The notes: generated by a model from the letters alone, not told the origin. 64,000 nucleotides of DNA from Nannocystis exedens (GCA_945861885.1 CAMAVR010000001.1:124001-188000); one strand, 5' to 3'; numbered from the stretch's first letter, positions 15,889 to 27,700 are shown. Numbers and translations: made by a program.

Positions 15889-16596
15889 GTGATTCAATTG
15901 GTCAAGTCGGCTTGCATTTTGATTGGCATCGGCGTTCTCGCATCGGCATGCTCGGTGGTCGATTCCGATAACGTCAAAACCGGCGGTTTTTACACGACGT
16001 TTATTGTCGCTCAGCAGGCTGCTCAAAAGCCGGTCGCAACAGCGATCTTTCAAGTAGGCGGACCGACGGGGACATACATCAATTTATCGTCAAACGATGA
16101 GATCCAGTGCAACGACGTCGAGCTCGTGAAAACCAAGACGATCATTAATTCAATCTCGTACGATGCAGTTCTCGACCCAAAGGCGAGCTACAAGTTTGAG
16201 TTTTCACGAACCGGCGAATCGACGTATGAGCGCTCAATTGCCCATCCTGAACCGTTCCAAATCACAAACAAAGCTCCCCTCTCGGTAAAATACGATGGGT
16301 CGGTAGCGATTACGTGGCAAAACTCGGCGACGGCCGGGAAGGTATCAATCACAGTCGCTTCGGGAGGCGGCGGCGCCGGTTGTCAAGGGGTGACAGTAGT
16401 TAAGTCAGGGTTGCCCGATACCGGAAGCTATACGTTCAATGGGAACGAGCTTCTCCTTCGCGACGGGACGAAGCCGGCTTGCACGTATACGGTTACGCTC
16501 GTGCGCGAGGTTTCAAATGAGATCGGCGCGCCGTTTCAAGGTGGCTACTTGCTTGCGCGCCATACCGAGACGATTCAGCTGAATGTTGGGCCCTAA
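15889..16596 (+). CDS. Hypothetical lipoprotein
   Basis: 235 residues starting at GTG 15889 behind a good AAGGAG. The signal peptide ends in the lipobox LASAC (Cys21). The mature part is beta-rich, with a central glycine run (ASGGGGAGC), two cysteines that could pair, and a C-terminal [14 protein letters not shown]. No family recognised; it reads like an immunoglobulin-like or jelly-roll lipoprotein. It follows parB by 22 bases. Its TAA overlaps the stop of the convergent folD by three bases. Confidence 0.65.
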   Translation: MIQLVKSACILIGIGVLASACSVVDSDNVKTGGFYTTFIVAQQAAQKPVATAIFQVGGPTGTYINLSSNDEIQCNDVELVKTKTIINSISYDAVLDPKASYKFEFSRTGESTYERSIAHPEPFQITNKAPLSVKYDGSVAITWQNSATAGKVSITVASGGGGAGCQGVTVVKSGLPDTGSYTFNGNELLLRDGTKPACTYTVTLVREVSNEIGAPFQGGYLLARHTETIQLNVGP

Positions 16597-17468
16597 GTTG
16601 CTGAGCGCCAACGCGCCGCAATGACCGTGTTTTTCAGCAAATAGGCGATAGTCAAAGGCCCAACCCCGCCCGGCACCGGCGTGATCGCGCCAGCAACCTC
16701 AATTGCTTCGGCAAAAGCGACGTCGCCGACCAGTCTCCCCTTCCCCCCATTCGACCCGTCGTCGACGCGGTTAATCCCCACGTCGATCACGACCGCCCCC
16801 GGCTTAATCCAGCTCCCTCGCACCATCTCAGGCACGCCGACCGCGGCGATAAGAACATCGGCCGCTCTGCAAACGCTCGGCAGATCGCGTGTGCGCGAAT
16901 GCGCGATTGTCACTGTGGCATTGGCTGCCAAAAGAAGCTGCGCTACCGGTTTACCGACGATGTTGCTTCGCCCGACTACCACTGCGTTTGCCCCTTTTAG
17001 GTCGACTTTTGCAAGCTCCAAGAGCCGCATGCAGCCGAGCGGTGTACACGGCACTAGGCGTGGCCTCCCTGAGGCCAAAAGGCCGGCGTTTACCGGGTGA
17101 AACCCATCGACATCTTTTGCTGGGCTCACGGCATCGAGCACGCGATCGCTTCGAATCGCTTTTGGTAGCGGCAGCTGCACTAGTATCCCGTCGACATCGT
17201 CTCGCGCGTTTAGCTCACCGATGAGCTTTAAAAGAGCCTCTTCGCTTATATCGGCAGGAAGGGTATGGAGCTCACCGCGAATGCCGCACTCGTTGGCTGC
17301 TTTTTCTTTGTTGCGCGTATAGACATGACTCGCTGGGTCGTCGCCCACAAGCACCACATCGAGCCCTGGGGCCCGCCCCGTCTCCCGCCGAAATTGCGCC
17401 ACTTCGTCGCGCACTTCGCCGCGGACTATTTCGGCCAGCAGTTTCCCACTTAGAATCGTCGCACTCAT
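16593..17468 (-). CDS. folD: Bifunctional methylenetetrahydrofolate dehydrogenase/cyclohydrolase
   Basis: 291 residues from ATG 17468 ([16 protein letters not shown]). The open frame continues upstream through lgt, but that part is not FolD. The family motifs are all present: [20 protein letters not shown] with the catalytic lysine region, [42 protein letters not shown] for NADP binding, and the terminal [17 protein letters not shown]. It interconverts 5,10-methylene- and 10-formyl-tetrahydrofolate. The ATG overlaps the lgt TGA (ATGA), so lspA-lgt-folD are likely one operon. Confidence 0.95.
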   Translation of the reverse strand: MSATILSGKLLAEIVRGEVRDEVAQFRRETGRAPGLDVVLVGDDPASHVYTRNKEKAANECGIRGELHTLPADISEEALLKLIGELNARDDVDGILVQLPLPKAIRSDRVLDAVSPAKDVDGFHPVNAGLLASGRPRLVPCTPLGCMRLLELAKVDLKGANAVVVGRSNIVGKPVAQLLLAANATVTIAHSRTRDLPSVCRAADVLIAAVGVPEMVRGSWIKPGAVVIDVGINRVDDGSNGGKGRLVGDVAFAEAIEVAGAITPVPGGVGPLTIAYLLKNTVIAARWRSAT

Positions 17469-18391
17469 TGCGGCTCGACGGTAGCACGCCTTCGTAACAC
17501 GTAAATCGCGGCAGCAACCGGCAAGAGCGCAAGACCGATCAGCTGCGATGTTGAAAGCGACAAGAAGCCGCCACGCGCGTCGTCTCGCAAAAATTCGATA
17601 CCGAAACGGGCCGCGGCGTAGAGCGCGACAAACGCCGCAAATACCTGCCCGTCGAACCGCTTTTTTGGCTCGATCACGAATAGACAAACGGCAAAAATGG
17701 CGAACGAAGCGGCCGCTTCATACAGCTGCGTCGGGTGAACGGGGTGACTCGCGAGATGAGAGCTCGCCAGTTCATGGGTTTTTGCCTGCATTTCGCTCGC
17801 AGGACTCATCGGCGGGAATGAAATGCCCCACGGCGCGTCGGTTCGCGTCCCGAAACAGCAGCCGCCGAGAAAGCAGCCGATACGCCCAAAAACAAGCCCC
17901 AGCGCCACGGCAAACGCTGCCATGTCAGCCGCTTTCCAAAATGGAAAGCGATCGCGCTTGAGCAGGTACCAAGCGGCGACCGACGCGCCCAAAAAGCCGC
18001 CGTAATATGTTAGCCCGCCGCTCCAAAACTTTGCCCACGCAAAACAGTCGGCCTCTTTTGGATGGCAGACGCTCTTCGCCGCATCCCACACGCCGTCGTA
18101 CGCGGGCGATAAACACTCGGCCTGCTCGAGCGGCCAATCGACGCGACTTGGGTCGGTGCACATGTGCACGTAGTCCCAAAAATAGCCGTCGGCGAGCACA
18201 TGAAGAATGCGCCCTCCAATAACCCCCACCAGGAGCATCCCGATCCCCAAATCGACGATCACATCCGGATTTTCGCCGACGGAACGCGCCCACAACACGC
18301 CAGCCGCGGTCGCAAACATGAAACCGCTGATCAGCAGAACGAAGTAGGCTGGGAAACCAACATCAAAAAGCTGAAAAAGCTCTGGCTTCAC
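17465..18391 (-). CDS. lgt: Prolipoprotein diacylglyceryl transferase
   Basis: 308 residues starting at GTG 18391. Family motifs: [43 protein letters not shown] (the Lgt signature), HPTQLYEA and [10 protein letters not shown]. It transfers diacylglycerol from phosphatidylglycerol to the lipobox cysteine in the inner membrane. Compared with E. coli Lgt there is an extra stretch of about 40 residues after the second membrane helix, with four cysteines (MCTDP ... QAEC ... SVCHP ... ADC), which would lie in the periplasm and could form two disulfides. It follows lspA by three bases, so lipoprotein lipidation and signal cleavage are made together. Confidence 0.95.
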   Translation of the reverse strand: MKPELFQLFDVGFPAYFVLLISGFMFATAAGVLWARSVGENPDVIVDLGIGMLLVGVIGGRILHVLADGYFWDYVHMCTDPSRVDWPLEQAECLSPAYDGVWDAAKSVCHPKEADCFAWAKFWSGGLTYYGGFLGASVAAWYLLKRDRFPFWKAADMAAFAVALGLVFGRIGCFLGGCCFGTRTDAPWGISFPPMSPASEMQAKTHELASSHLASHPVHPTQLYEAAASFAIFAVCLFVIEPKKRFDGQVFAAFVALYAAARFGIEFLRDDARGGFLSLSTSQLIGLALLPVAAAIYVLRRRATVEPQ

Positions 18392-18394
18392 GCG

Positions 18395-18934
18395 CTACTC
18401 TGCAGGCGCTTTTGTGGCCTTTTTGGTGCAAAGCATATCAATCGCCATCAGTCCGACGCCGATGCATATGGAGATGTCGGCGACGTTGAACGTTGGCCAT
18501 TCATGATCGGCGCCGCCCCATTGCGCGTGCGCGCGGATAAAATCGATCACGTGCCCGTACCTGATTCGGTCGAACACATTGCCGAGCGCGCCGCCTAAAA
18601 CAAGCGGCAACCCCCACGTAAGCGCGCGCTGATTCGGCTGCAGCTTTTTGTAGAGCGACACGATAAAAATCATCGCCACGACCGACACGATCAGAAAAAA
18701 TGGGCGCCGCACGTACTCTTGCGTGTTTTGCAAAATCCCCCAGGCGCCGCCGCGATTTCTCGCGAGCACAAACTCTAGGTAGTTGGGGATTACCTCAACC
18801 GGCCCCTCGGCAAGTCGCTTTTCGGCCCATAACTTCGACGCGATGTCGCAAACAAGCGATACGGCTGAAACGATGGTCAAAAACAGATATGATGGCGTGT
18901 AGCGCTTCTTCTCATGCGGTTCGTTCGTGCTCAT
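18395..18934 (-). CDS. lspA: Lipoprotein signal peptidase (signal peptidase II)
   Basis: 179 residues with four membrane helices. Conserved motifs: DIASKLWAEK in the first helix, ARNRGGAWGILQ, LVLGGALGNVFDRIRYGHVIDF with one catalytic aspartate and FNVADISICIGVG with the other. It cleaves diacylated prolipoproteins before the cysteine, directly after Lgt, whose gene is next. First gene of the lspA-lgt-folD set. Divergent from the helicase gene (71 bases between starts). Confidence 0.95.
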   Translation of the reverse strand: MSTNEPHEKKRYTPSYLFLTIVSAVSLVCDIASKLWAEKRLAEGPVEVIPNYLEFVLARNRGGAWGILQNTQEYVRRPFFLIVSVVAMIFIVSLYKKLQPNQRALTWGLPLVLGGALGNVFDRIRYGHVIDFIRAHAQWGGADHEWPTFNVADISICIGVGLMAIDMLCTKKATKAPAE

Positions 18935-19005
18935 GGCAGGTTTGAATTACGTCGCATGCTCCTGCGTCCGTTGCAACCTTACGATGCATTTGTTTAGGTG
19001 TTGGG

Positions 19006-21450
19006 ATGCCGAATGCGCCTTGGGCCCAGCCAAATGGGCTAGATCATGTACTTTCCGGGTGGCTTGCGAGCTCCCGCGTCAAGCCTTGCCTGGTCGGCGA
19101 TTCGATATCGCCGTCGCAAGGGGCCGCTTTTGCGCCATTTCCGCCCGATCTTGACCCATCGCTCAAGTCGGCGCTCGAAGCACGGGCGATAAACTCGCTC
19201 TATACCCACCAGGCCGCTGCATTTTCAGCCGCGTCGCGCGCGGAGAACTTTGTCGTGTCGACGCCGACGGCGAGCGGCAAGAGCCTCTGTTTTCATCTGC
19301 CGGTGCTGCAGACGCTCCTCGCCGACCCCGATGCGCGCGCGATCTACATGTTTCCGACCAAAGCGCTGTCGCGCGATCAAGAGGCGTCGCTCCGCGAGCT
19401 TTTGGCTTTGACGCCGCGCGAGCAGGCGATTTCGGCCGTTGTTTACGACGGCGATACCCCGGCCGATGCGCGCCGTGTCGCCCGTGAGCGCGGCGGCGTT
19501 ATTATGACAAACCCCGACATGCTCCACACGGGGATTTTACCGCACCACACGCAGTGGGCGCGAACATTTCAAAACTTGCGTTACGTCGTTCTCGACGAGC
19601 TTCACACGTACAAAGGTGTGTTCGGTTCGCACGTTGCAAATGTGCTTCGTCGCCTCCAGCGAGTCGCCCGTTTTCACGGTTCTAACCCGCAATTTATCGG
19701 GGCGACGGCAACGATTGGCAATCCTCGCGAACACGCCGAGCGCATCTTCGGCAATACCGATCGCGCTCTCACGCTCATCGATCAAAGCGGCGCCCCTCGG
19801 GGCACACGCCGGTTTTTTCTCTACAACCCGCCGGTCGTAAATTCAGAGCTAGGCATTCGCGCAAGCTACGTAAAACAGGCGGTGTCGCTCGGGGCCGACC
19901 TCGCGCGCGCCGGCGTTCCGACAATGATTTTCGGCCACTCACGAAACAGCGTCGAGACGATGCTTCGATATTGGCGAGATGCTGTTGCGCGCGATATCGA
20001 TCCATCCCGCATCGTCGCATACCGAGGTGGTTATCTCCCAGCCGAGCGGCGCGATATCGAACAGCGCCTTCGCGAGGGGAACATTCTCGGTGTCGTCGCC
20101 ACAAGCGCGCTCGAGCTCGGTATCGATATTGGCGATCTCGATGCGGTCATTTGCGCTGGCTATCCGGGGAGCGTCGCATCGATGTGGCAGCGTTTTGGGC
20201 GCGCGGGGCGTCGGGGCGAGTTGAGCATTTGCGTTCTTGTCGCATCGAGCGCGCCGCTCGATCAGTACCTCGCGCGCGAGCCAGCTTTTTTGCTCGGATC
20301 GCCAATCGAAGAGGCGCGAATTGACGCCGATAACGTCGAAATCGTAGTCCAACATTTAAAGTGCGCCGCGTTTGAATTGCCGTTTAAACACGGCGAAAAG
20401 TTCGGGTCGCTGCCGCCCGCGGAGACGGTCGAGGCGCTGCGATTTTTGGCTCACAACAACGTGCTGCACGAAGCAGGCGATACATTCCACTGGGCGGCCG
20501 ACGCCTACCCCGCCAATTCGGTTTCGCTTCGAAGCGTCGGTTGGAGCAACGTGGTGATCATCGATGTCGAAAAAGATAAAGCGTTCGCCGAAATCGATTG
20601 GCGCGGCGCCCACACGATGGTGCACGACAACGCGATTTATCAACACAACGGCGAGTGCTGGCAGGTCGAAAAGTTTGACTACGAAAATCATAAAGCGTTC
20701 GTCCGGCAAGTAAAGCCGGACTACTTCACCGACGCGATGACGTACGTGCAAGTGTCGGTCATTCACAAAAACGACGAAGCGCCGGTCGCGCGGTCATCGT
20801 GGGCGAGCGGATGGGGAGATATTTCGCTCGTCGAAAAAGTCGTCGGATATAAAAAGATAAAGTTTTTTACGCACGAAAATGCAGGCTACGGCGATGTCTT
20901 TCTCCCCGAAATGCAGCTCCATACCACCGGCTTTTGGCTAAGCGTCCCCGAAGCGCAATGCGACTCCGTGTACGGAGGGCGAGCCGCCGCAATCGACGCC
21001 CTGCGGGGGATCGGCATCGCACTAGAAACGGTGGCGACGCTGCAGCTGATGTGCGACCCACGCGATTTGGGCGCAACGCTAGGGCAAGCGGAGCTAGACG
21101 AAATCGGCGGCGGCGTCCTGCCAACAAAGGTAAGAGGAGGCGTACGAAAAGGGTACGACCCGACGCTATTTTTGTACGAGCACACGCCAGGCGGCATAGG
21201 CCTAGCGGAGCGCATTTTCGAGCTACGAAACGAGCTACTAGAGCGAGCCGAACGGCTAATAGCAACATGCCCGTGCCAAAGCGGCTGCCCGGCGTGCGTA
21301 GGCCCCGGCGAAATGAACGGGATCACGTCGCGAAAAAGTACAGCGCTAAAGCTCCTAGCTTCCTCTCCCGCGAAGCGGGAGAGGGAAAGCGTGACGAAGT
21401 CACGCGAGGGTGAGGGCTCCGGGGTCCTAAATTCACATACAAAGATCTAA
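19006..21450 (+). CDS. mrfA: YprA/MrfA-type SF2 helicase with C-terminal DUF1998 zinc module
   Basis: 814 residues. Helicase motifs: TPTASGKSLCF (I), MFPTKALSRDQ (Ia), LDELHTYKG (II), GATATIGNP (III), TSALELGIDIGDLDAV (V) and QRFGRAGRRGE (VI). The C-terminal DUF1998-like part ends in a four-cysteine cluster CPCQSGCPAC. This architecture is that of YprA/MrfA, a 3'-5' DNA helicase linked to mitomycin-type crosslink repair in Bacillus. From residue 786 the sequence (SPAKRERESVTK...) is encoded by a 56-base terminal inverted repeat of a small element, so the last 29 residues are foreign. The start ATG 19006 has TTGGG upstream and a possible -10 (TTTAGG) close by. Confidence 0.88.
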   Translation: MPNAPWAQPNGLDHVLSGWLASSRVKPCLVGDSISPSQGAAFAPFPPDLDPSLKSALEARAINSLYTHQAAAFSAASRAENFVVSTPTASGKSLCFHLPVLQTLLADPDARAIYMFPTKALSRDQEASLRELLALTPREQAISAVVYDGDTPADARRVARERGGVIMTNPDMLHTGILPHHTQWARTFQNLRYVVLDELHTYKGVFGSHVANVLRRLQRVARFHGSNPQFIGATATIGNPREHAERIFGNTDRALTLIDQSGAPRGTRRFFLYNPPVVNSELGIRASYVKQAVSLGADLARAGVPTMIFGHSRNSVETMLRYWRDAVARDIDPSRIVAYRGGYLPAERRDIEQRLREGNILGVVATSALELGIDIGDLDAVICAGYPGSVASMWQRFGRAGRRGELSICVLVASSAPLDQYLAREPAFLLGSPIEEARIDADNVEIVVQHLKCAAFELPFKHGEKFGSLPPAETVEALRFLAHNNVLHEAGDTFHWAADAYPANSVSLRSVGWSNVVIIDVEKDKAFAEIDWRGAHTMVHDNAIYQHNGECWQVEKFDYENHKAFVRQVKPDYFTDAMTYVQVSVIHKNDEAPVARSSWASGWGDISLVEKVVGYKKIKFFTHENAGYGDVFLPEMQLHTTGFWLSVPEAQCDSVYGGRAAAIDALRGIGIALETVATLQLMCDPRDLGATLGQAELDEIGGGVLPTKVRGGVRKGYDPTLFLYEHTPGGIGLAERIFELRNELLERAERLIATCPCQSGCPACVGPGEMNGITSRKSTALKLLASSPAKRERESVTKSREGEGSGVLNSHTKI

Positions 21451-21729
21451 ATCAGCAACCCCAATGGGTTCCCGTCCGATGAAGTGTCATGGACGTCAGT
21501 CAACAGCCAAGGCGTCTTCAGCGCGAAATAAGGACCTACCATCCTGCGTATCGCGCAAATGCCGAGGTGATTGCCGATGGAGACGACGTCGTTCTTGCCA
21601 TTCATCGAAACTTGCATTTGTGCGGCGCTTCATTGGGCTAGAGCTTTTTCCACGGGTGTTCCTGCGGGCGCGGGCCCTCACCCTCGCGTGACTTCGTCAC
21701 GCTTTCCCTCTCCCGCGAAGCGGGAGAGG
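21362..21729. mobile_element. MITE-like element with perfect 56-bp terminal inverted repeats
   Basis: Arm 21362-21417 (CCTCTCCCGCGAAGCGGGAG...) and arm 21674-21729 are exact reverse complements over 56 bases. Each arm contains two smaller palindromes (CTCTCCCG-CGAA-CGGGAGAG and GCGTGAC-GAA-GTCACGC). They enclose 256 bases that carry only a 50-codon ORF. The left arm runs through the end of the helicase gene; the right arm stops four bases before the stop codon of the giant gene. No clear target duplication was found. Confidence 0.75.
21489..21641 (+). CDS. Possible 50-residue protein inside the inverted-repeat element
   Basis: ATG 21489 to TAG 21641. The peptide (MDVSQQPRRL ... TYHPAYRANAEVIADGDDVV ... 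GASLG) has protein-like composition, with alternating hydrophobic residues and an ordinary mix, unlike the arginine-rich shadows elsewhere. No ribosome binding site is obvious (upstream GAAGTGTC). It could be a remnant of a larger gene brought in by the element, or chance. No family recognised. Confidence 0.3.
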   Translation: MDVSQQPRRLQREIRTYHPAYRANAEVIADGDDVVLAIHRNLHLCGASLG

Positions 21730-21733
21730 AGGC

Positions 21734-24700
21734 TTAGCGCACTCCGTGGGCTTGGAACACTTCTTCCAGGTCGCTTCCGTTTAGCCCTTCGCGTGAATCG
21801 CGCATAAAGTGCAGCACGTCGCGTACCAAAATATCGTGCAATTTGTGCGCTCGCTTCTCGCTGTCAGCCGGCTTGTCACCCGCGACAAATGCTTCGAGAT
21901 AGCCCTTTTCGATATTACTGTAGTGCACGTAACCGCCGAAGAATTTCGCTTCGACAATCGCCTCTTCAAACCGCGGCAGCGCGACTTTTTCAAATCCTTC
22001 GCTATGCCGATACACTCTACCGAGGCCCAAATTGTATAGGCCGACCACAACGTTGGTCATGGGTGGAGAGTGGCGCAAAAATTGTTCCCACTGATGCGTG
22101 TCGTTCGCATCAAGAATAACAAGTCCGAATTTGGCGTTATCGACAGTTTGGAAAAGCAAAACATCGGTCACGGGCTTTTGATACTTGCCGAAAAATTCAA
22201 AGTGGGAGCGCCCAGGGGCGTCGGCCGGGACAAAGTTCTTTGAAACATAGAGAGGCTCGTTCAGAACTTCCGCGAGATACGTCTGCGCCCCTGAAGTGCC
22301 CCATTTGGGATTCGTAAGCGCCGTGTGCAAAAGTTCCATCGGCGCCGTCGCGAGCGTGAAATTCGCGCTCAAGTTCCAGTTGACGACGTCGTGTGGGGAG
22401 TAATTTGGGTCCTCGCCAAAATCCTCTTCCTGCTCCGTCTGAAGTTCCTGCTCTTGTTCCTGCTCTTGCTCGACTTCAACCTCTTGGTCGGTGTCGAGAG
22501 TGTTTGAGTCAATCATTGCCGGCAGCTGCGCCGCTTCTTCCGAAATCACCGCCAACATCGGCGCGTGCAATGACGGTTTGCCGGCCCACCACGCTTTCGC
22601 GTAGTTCGTCAAAACGGTAGTGGTATTTTCGAGCTTCGATGAAAAGCCAAATACCTGGTAAAGCGGCTTATTTTCGATATCGATTTCAAACAAGCTTCTT
22701 GAATTTGTCACCGCCTGAATCATTGCGTCGCTCGACGTCCCGTCGGCAAGAAGGGTGTCGATGATTTGCGCGACGGCGACATTTTTAATTTTTTGTCGCG
22801 CCGCCCGGATGCGAAGCTCTCGCAGACGCACATCTTGATAGACAAGCGAGTAGACGAAAACATCACCGAGTGAAATCGGCATATCGTGGGCGATTTTCCA
22901 GTCGCCAAGACGCGTGTTGATAATCGCCTCGCCCTCCTTGGTAACGCAGTAATCGATTATTTTTTGATTTTTGTTAAGCCCACGAAGGCGCCACGCCGAC
23001 TGCTGAATGTTGCGCGACACGAGATGCTCGTCGAACGTAAAAAATGCTTCGGTATCGGGCGCAACTTTCAAGTCAGAGCCGGTCGTGTGTCGCTTGTCCC
23101 AGAACGCGCCGCGCTGTTCTAATGGGGCCTCGGCTCCGGCTGGAAACCAAGTGATGTCGTTGCCGATATCGTAGTAGTAAATCGACCTTTTCGTCTTTTC
23201 GTGAACTCGCTCGGCGATATCCCAATTCTTTTTTTCTACGAAAAAGCCGCCTTCGTCGATAAGCGAACTCTTTGCTCCGCCGCCGCCCTCGTAAACACTG
23301 TCGATCGTCGGTTTCACAACGCGCACGTGCCGCGGCTTTCCGTCGGGCCCATAGTCGCGCCACAGCGTCCAGAACGTTTCGGGCGTCGTTTCGGAGAGGT
23401 CAAACCCAGCGAAAATTTTCGGGTAGGTACTACTGTTCCAGAGCGTCCCGCTAAGGCCGTTCACATTCAGATGTTTGAATATTGTCGCGTAAAGTTGCGC
23501 GTTGGTATTCAACTGCTGCGGATAAACACGAACCTGTTTTAGTACTTGGTGTTTTATAAGGTTAAATTGCCGATTCAAGTTGGCAGGAAGCGCCGTATCG
23601 TTCGCGAGTCGCCGAAGTTCCTCCGGCCCGATCCCGTGAATTCGCTGCCCCACCATCCCGAGCGTGCGAAGGCGCTTGGTAAATCGGGCGACATTGACCT
23701 GGCTCAGTTTATTAAGAAAGACAACTTCATCTTCGAGAATATTGGTGTAATTCCCGCTCTCGAGAATCATTTGGAGCGTGTAGTTCAAAGCTTCGAGCGG
23801 CGTTCCAAAGCGCGAACGGTTTACAGGTGAACCGAGATGATACGGAATCGCAAAGAGGCGATCGCCGAAACGAGCCTTCACCGGCTTCCCGTCCGGTAAA
23901 AGCTCTTCTTCTATCGGCCCGTAGTGAACGCCTAACTTTTTCTGCGCCGTAAGCGGAAATACCGAATGCAGCTCTTCGAAGATCGTCGCAAGAATATTCT
24001 TTGACGTAGTGTCGAGCTTGTCGTCAAAAATGGCGCGGTCGCCGTGCAAAAGGTAGGTGCGCGCCGCTTCTTTAGGAATCGCTTCGAGGAGCCGTTGAAA
24101 ACGGTCTTCGCCGAAGAAAAATGGCTTTGCGTCGAGAATCTTGTCGACGAGGGTCGGTTTTAGCGTCTCATAAACATCTTTCGTAAACGCTTCGGCCAGC
24201 GGGCTATCGACGGCGCAACGAATAAACGGAAGGCTGACGAGGGTGCAGATCTCCGGGTCGGTTGCCAGCAAGTGATAAAAAGAGAGCGCAACGTTCGGCA
24301 GCGGCCGCAATTTTTCAGAATCGATTAGTGAAATCGACTCGCCGACCGAAAATTGGTGCGAATGAAGCACATCGAGCGCCAAATCGACTTCGTCGATATT
24401 CAGGCGACCGTACTCTCTAAGAAATCGAAAAATATTGGCAAAAAGCGCGATTTCGTCGGGCCTCTTATCGGCCTGGAGCACGCGACTGACAAAGTTCAGA
24501 AAGAGCGATTGAACCGAACTGTTCGTCACGACGACAGTCCGTCCGCTCACGCGGTCGTCTTGAAGACGTTTGTAAAGAAGCGCCAAATCGTCTCGACCAA
24601 AGTAGTTTTTCCGGCTTACTTCGACTACGTCAACACCGCTCGAAAACGCTTTGCCTAAGCGCGTTGAAAGCTCTTTCGACATGCTTCTCACCAATGCTTC

Positions 24701-27700
24701 CGGCAGCATGATCACGTTGAGCCAGTCGCGCGAACCATCGAGCGCGATCAAAAGCGGAAGGAGAACCGACGTTTTCCCGGAGCCGGGGATCATTTCGATC
24801 AGCGCCCCTTCGTTTTCGATTCGGCCGTCTTTAATAGCGAGACGGTTGAGCGCTTCGACCTGATCTTTTCGGATTAGTAGATCAGTAAAGTACTCAAACA
24901 CAAGATACTCAATATGCTCATCTACTGAATAGTTGCGCTCACCGAGCGCGATTCGAACAACTTCTTCGGAGTTTTTGCTGCGGACCGCTTCCGTCAAACG
25001 CTTGACCTGCTGCACGTAGGTCGCATCGACGAGGTAGCTTGCTAGCTTGTTCATCAACGCGTTAAAATGGGCGACATCGTTCGTACCCAACTGCGCATGA
25101 AATGGCAGGTGGCTTCGACGAAGAAGCATGTAAATTAGATCGTTAAATTCGATGCGCTTTGTCGCGTCGGCCAAGTGAGCGAGCTGCTGCCCTCCCCCTC
25201 CAGCCAACATCGGGGCGTATTTCGTCCCGTCGGCAACGATTTCTTCGCGAAGTTGCGCAAGTTTTTCTTCGCGCGTTTTGATTGGAGGAATAGCTTGAAC
25301 GACCTGCGTCCAATCATTAACGACGTATGTTTTTCTATTTTTTAGCGACGCGGTGACAAAATCACGAATTTGCTTCGATAAAGCCAATTCGGGCACTGCA
25401 TCGCTCAAACGGTCGTTCGCCGCCTCCGCGCGCTTTATCGATATTTCGAGCGCGGCCAATTTAGCGAGTTCGACCGCTTTATCGTCGGCACTCGTTGTCG
25501 ACACCGTAAACAGGCTAGCAATTTGCTCTTCCGAAAAGAGAGGCGTCGAGAGCGAATCTGTAACCTGAATAGCTGGTGCTCCGGTGAGAACGTCTTTGGA
25601 TGGCGAAGGAATAGGCGGCGTGTGAGGTTTAACGAGTTTAACCGGGTCGCCTTGCCCAATTGGGGTGTCAATTACGTGGAAATTTGGGTCGTACTCGTAC
25701 TTTTTGCGCGAGCATCCTTGGCAACCGTCGGAGTCCGGTGCGCCATGCCGCGTAAGAAGCGCGTTTAGCGTCCGAGACGAATCAAAATAGAGGTCCCAGA
25801 GCCCTTGATTGTCGTTCCCCGATGCCAACGCGACGTGGTAGCGCGAGACCGCGTCGTCAAGAGTGCGCGAAAACTCGGCCCAAGGCATAATGTGCGCGCC
25901 GGACCGTCGTTCGGCGTCAAGTTGAAGCATGCTTTCGTAAAAAGCGAGTCGTACCGGCGCCTTGTCGCTTTGTAGCTCTTGAGACGATTCTTCACGCACA
26001 TACGCATTTAGCCAAAGTCTGGCCTCGTTTCTAAACTGCTCCATTGAAAGATTCGACACGTCGGCATGCGGAACGGCAGAGAGCAACCAGCTGCGAGCGG
26101 TCGCGATGTCGCAGTCGTCATCGAGCAGCGTTTGATACAGTTGGCCGGTGTTGCTCCCGTCGATAAGTAGCTTCAGCGCTTCGAAGTCACCGCCGCTCCA
26201 GCTCGTTCGCAAAGCGGCTCTCGCGAGCTTGGCCGGCGTTTCTGACGCAGGGCGAACACTCGGATTTACGATGTATGCTTGGTTCGCCTGCTCTAGCTTG
26301 ATCGCAGCAATTCTGTTTGTGATTCGTTGCAGGGCGCGAATGGCACGATCCAACTCATCTTGAGCCGCCTCGCGAGCGCTGTCATCTTGAGCCGCCGCGC
26401 TGCCGTTCAATTTTTCGATCTTTTCGGAAAGATATTTGAGAAGCGTTGTGGCAATTCTGAATTCGTCGTCCACTCCGAGCAAGTCGCGATTAAAGAGATC
26501 GACTTTCTGGAGATAGGCGAGGTACATCGCCGTCAACGGCGCGAGCGCTGCTTCGTCATTAAAAGCTAACTGATAATACATCGCGTCTTTAATGAGCCAC
26601 GATGCGGCCAAGAGAGAGATGGCATCTGCCCGCGGATCGTTGTCGCTTGGTTTATACGCTCGGTCTAAAATATTTCGCGTTGCGATCCATCGCAAAATAG
26701 TAACTTCGGATTCAGAAAGCGGACCAAGAACCGAAGAGTTCGATCGAATTTGCTCCGCGGCAGCGCGGTACTCGTGTTGCCAAAGTCGCCGTAACGCCAA
26801 GTAAAATCGCCCGGTGTCGCTTCGGGGCAAAACGCGATTTTCTAGTTTCTCATCGTCAACGTCATAGATCTCGATCGGCGCGGTGCGATGTTGAACCTGA
26901 AATTGCGCTGCAAAGCTGTGAAGCGCTTTTTTGCCCCGTTCCATTTTCAGGCGCTTCGATTTCTCCGCGGGCGATTCGTCTTCCGGCGGAACTATCACTT
27001 TAGTTGGTTCGTCGACAAACGGCTGAATGGGCACTAGCGCTTGCCGCGACGTTGATGAATCGGTTTTTGCTTCGCACAATAGGTACGAGACCGGAAGGCC
27101 TAGAGCGGAGCTGTATTGCTCGATCGCTACGACGTGATCTTTGAGGAGCGGGCATCGAAGGCGGCCGTCGATGACATCAAATTTAAGTTTGAGTCGCGGC
27201 AGTTCGACTTCAACAACATCTTTCTTGTTGGTCGACCAGAGATAGACACTTTTCCAGTCTTCGATCTGCTCAAAGACTCGATAGGGCGAATCCTTCGCAA
27301 CGTTAATCGCAAAATCGCCATTTTTTCGCTGAATGGAAACAACTTGTCTGCCGCGCATCGTGACGGTAAACGGCGAAGATTCAATAACCGTGAGGCCATC
27401 ATCGCTCCCGAGTCGTTGCCAATAATCGACTCCTGGTAGATACGCGGATGTATCTTTGAGTACCGTAAGCGCGTCATCTGGAAGATATTGAAACCAGGCG
27501 CCTTTCGGCTCTTCGCGCTGAATCTGCCACGCTTCGTTCGCAAGCTTCGCGCGGGCGGAGAGGCCGTCTTTCCATGTCCAAGAATACGCTTGGTCGCTTG
27601 CCAGACGGGTCGCGTTCTCTGGCGCTTTTACGTCGCCGAAGACTTTTTGATAAACCAAGGGTGGGATTGGAAATCCAACGATAGGATTTCCGGCGTCGAC

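Noticed and set aside
17469..17687. Upstream extension of the folD frame
   Set aside because: It lies inside lgt and is arginine/cysteine-rich without FolD similarity; ATG 17468 gives the normal FolD start.
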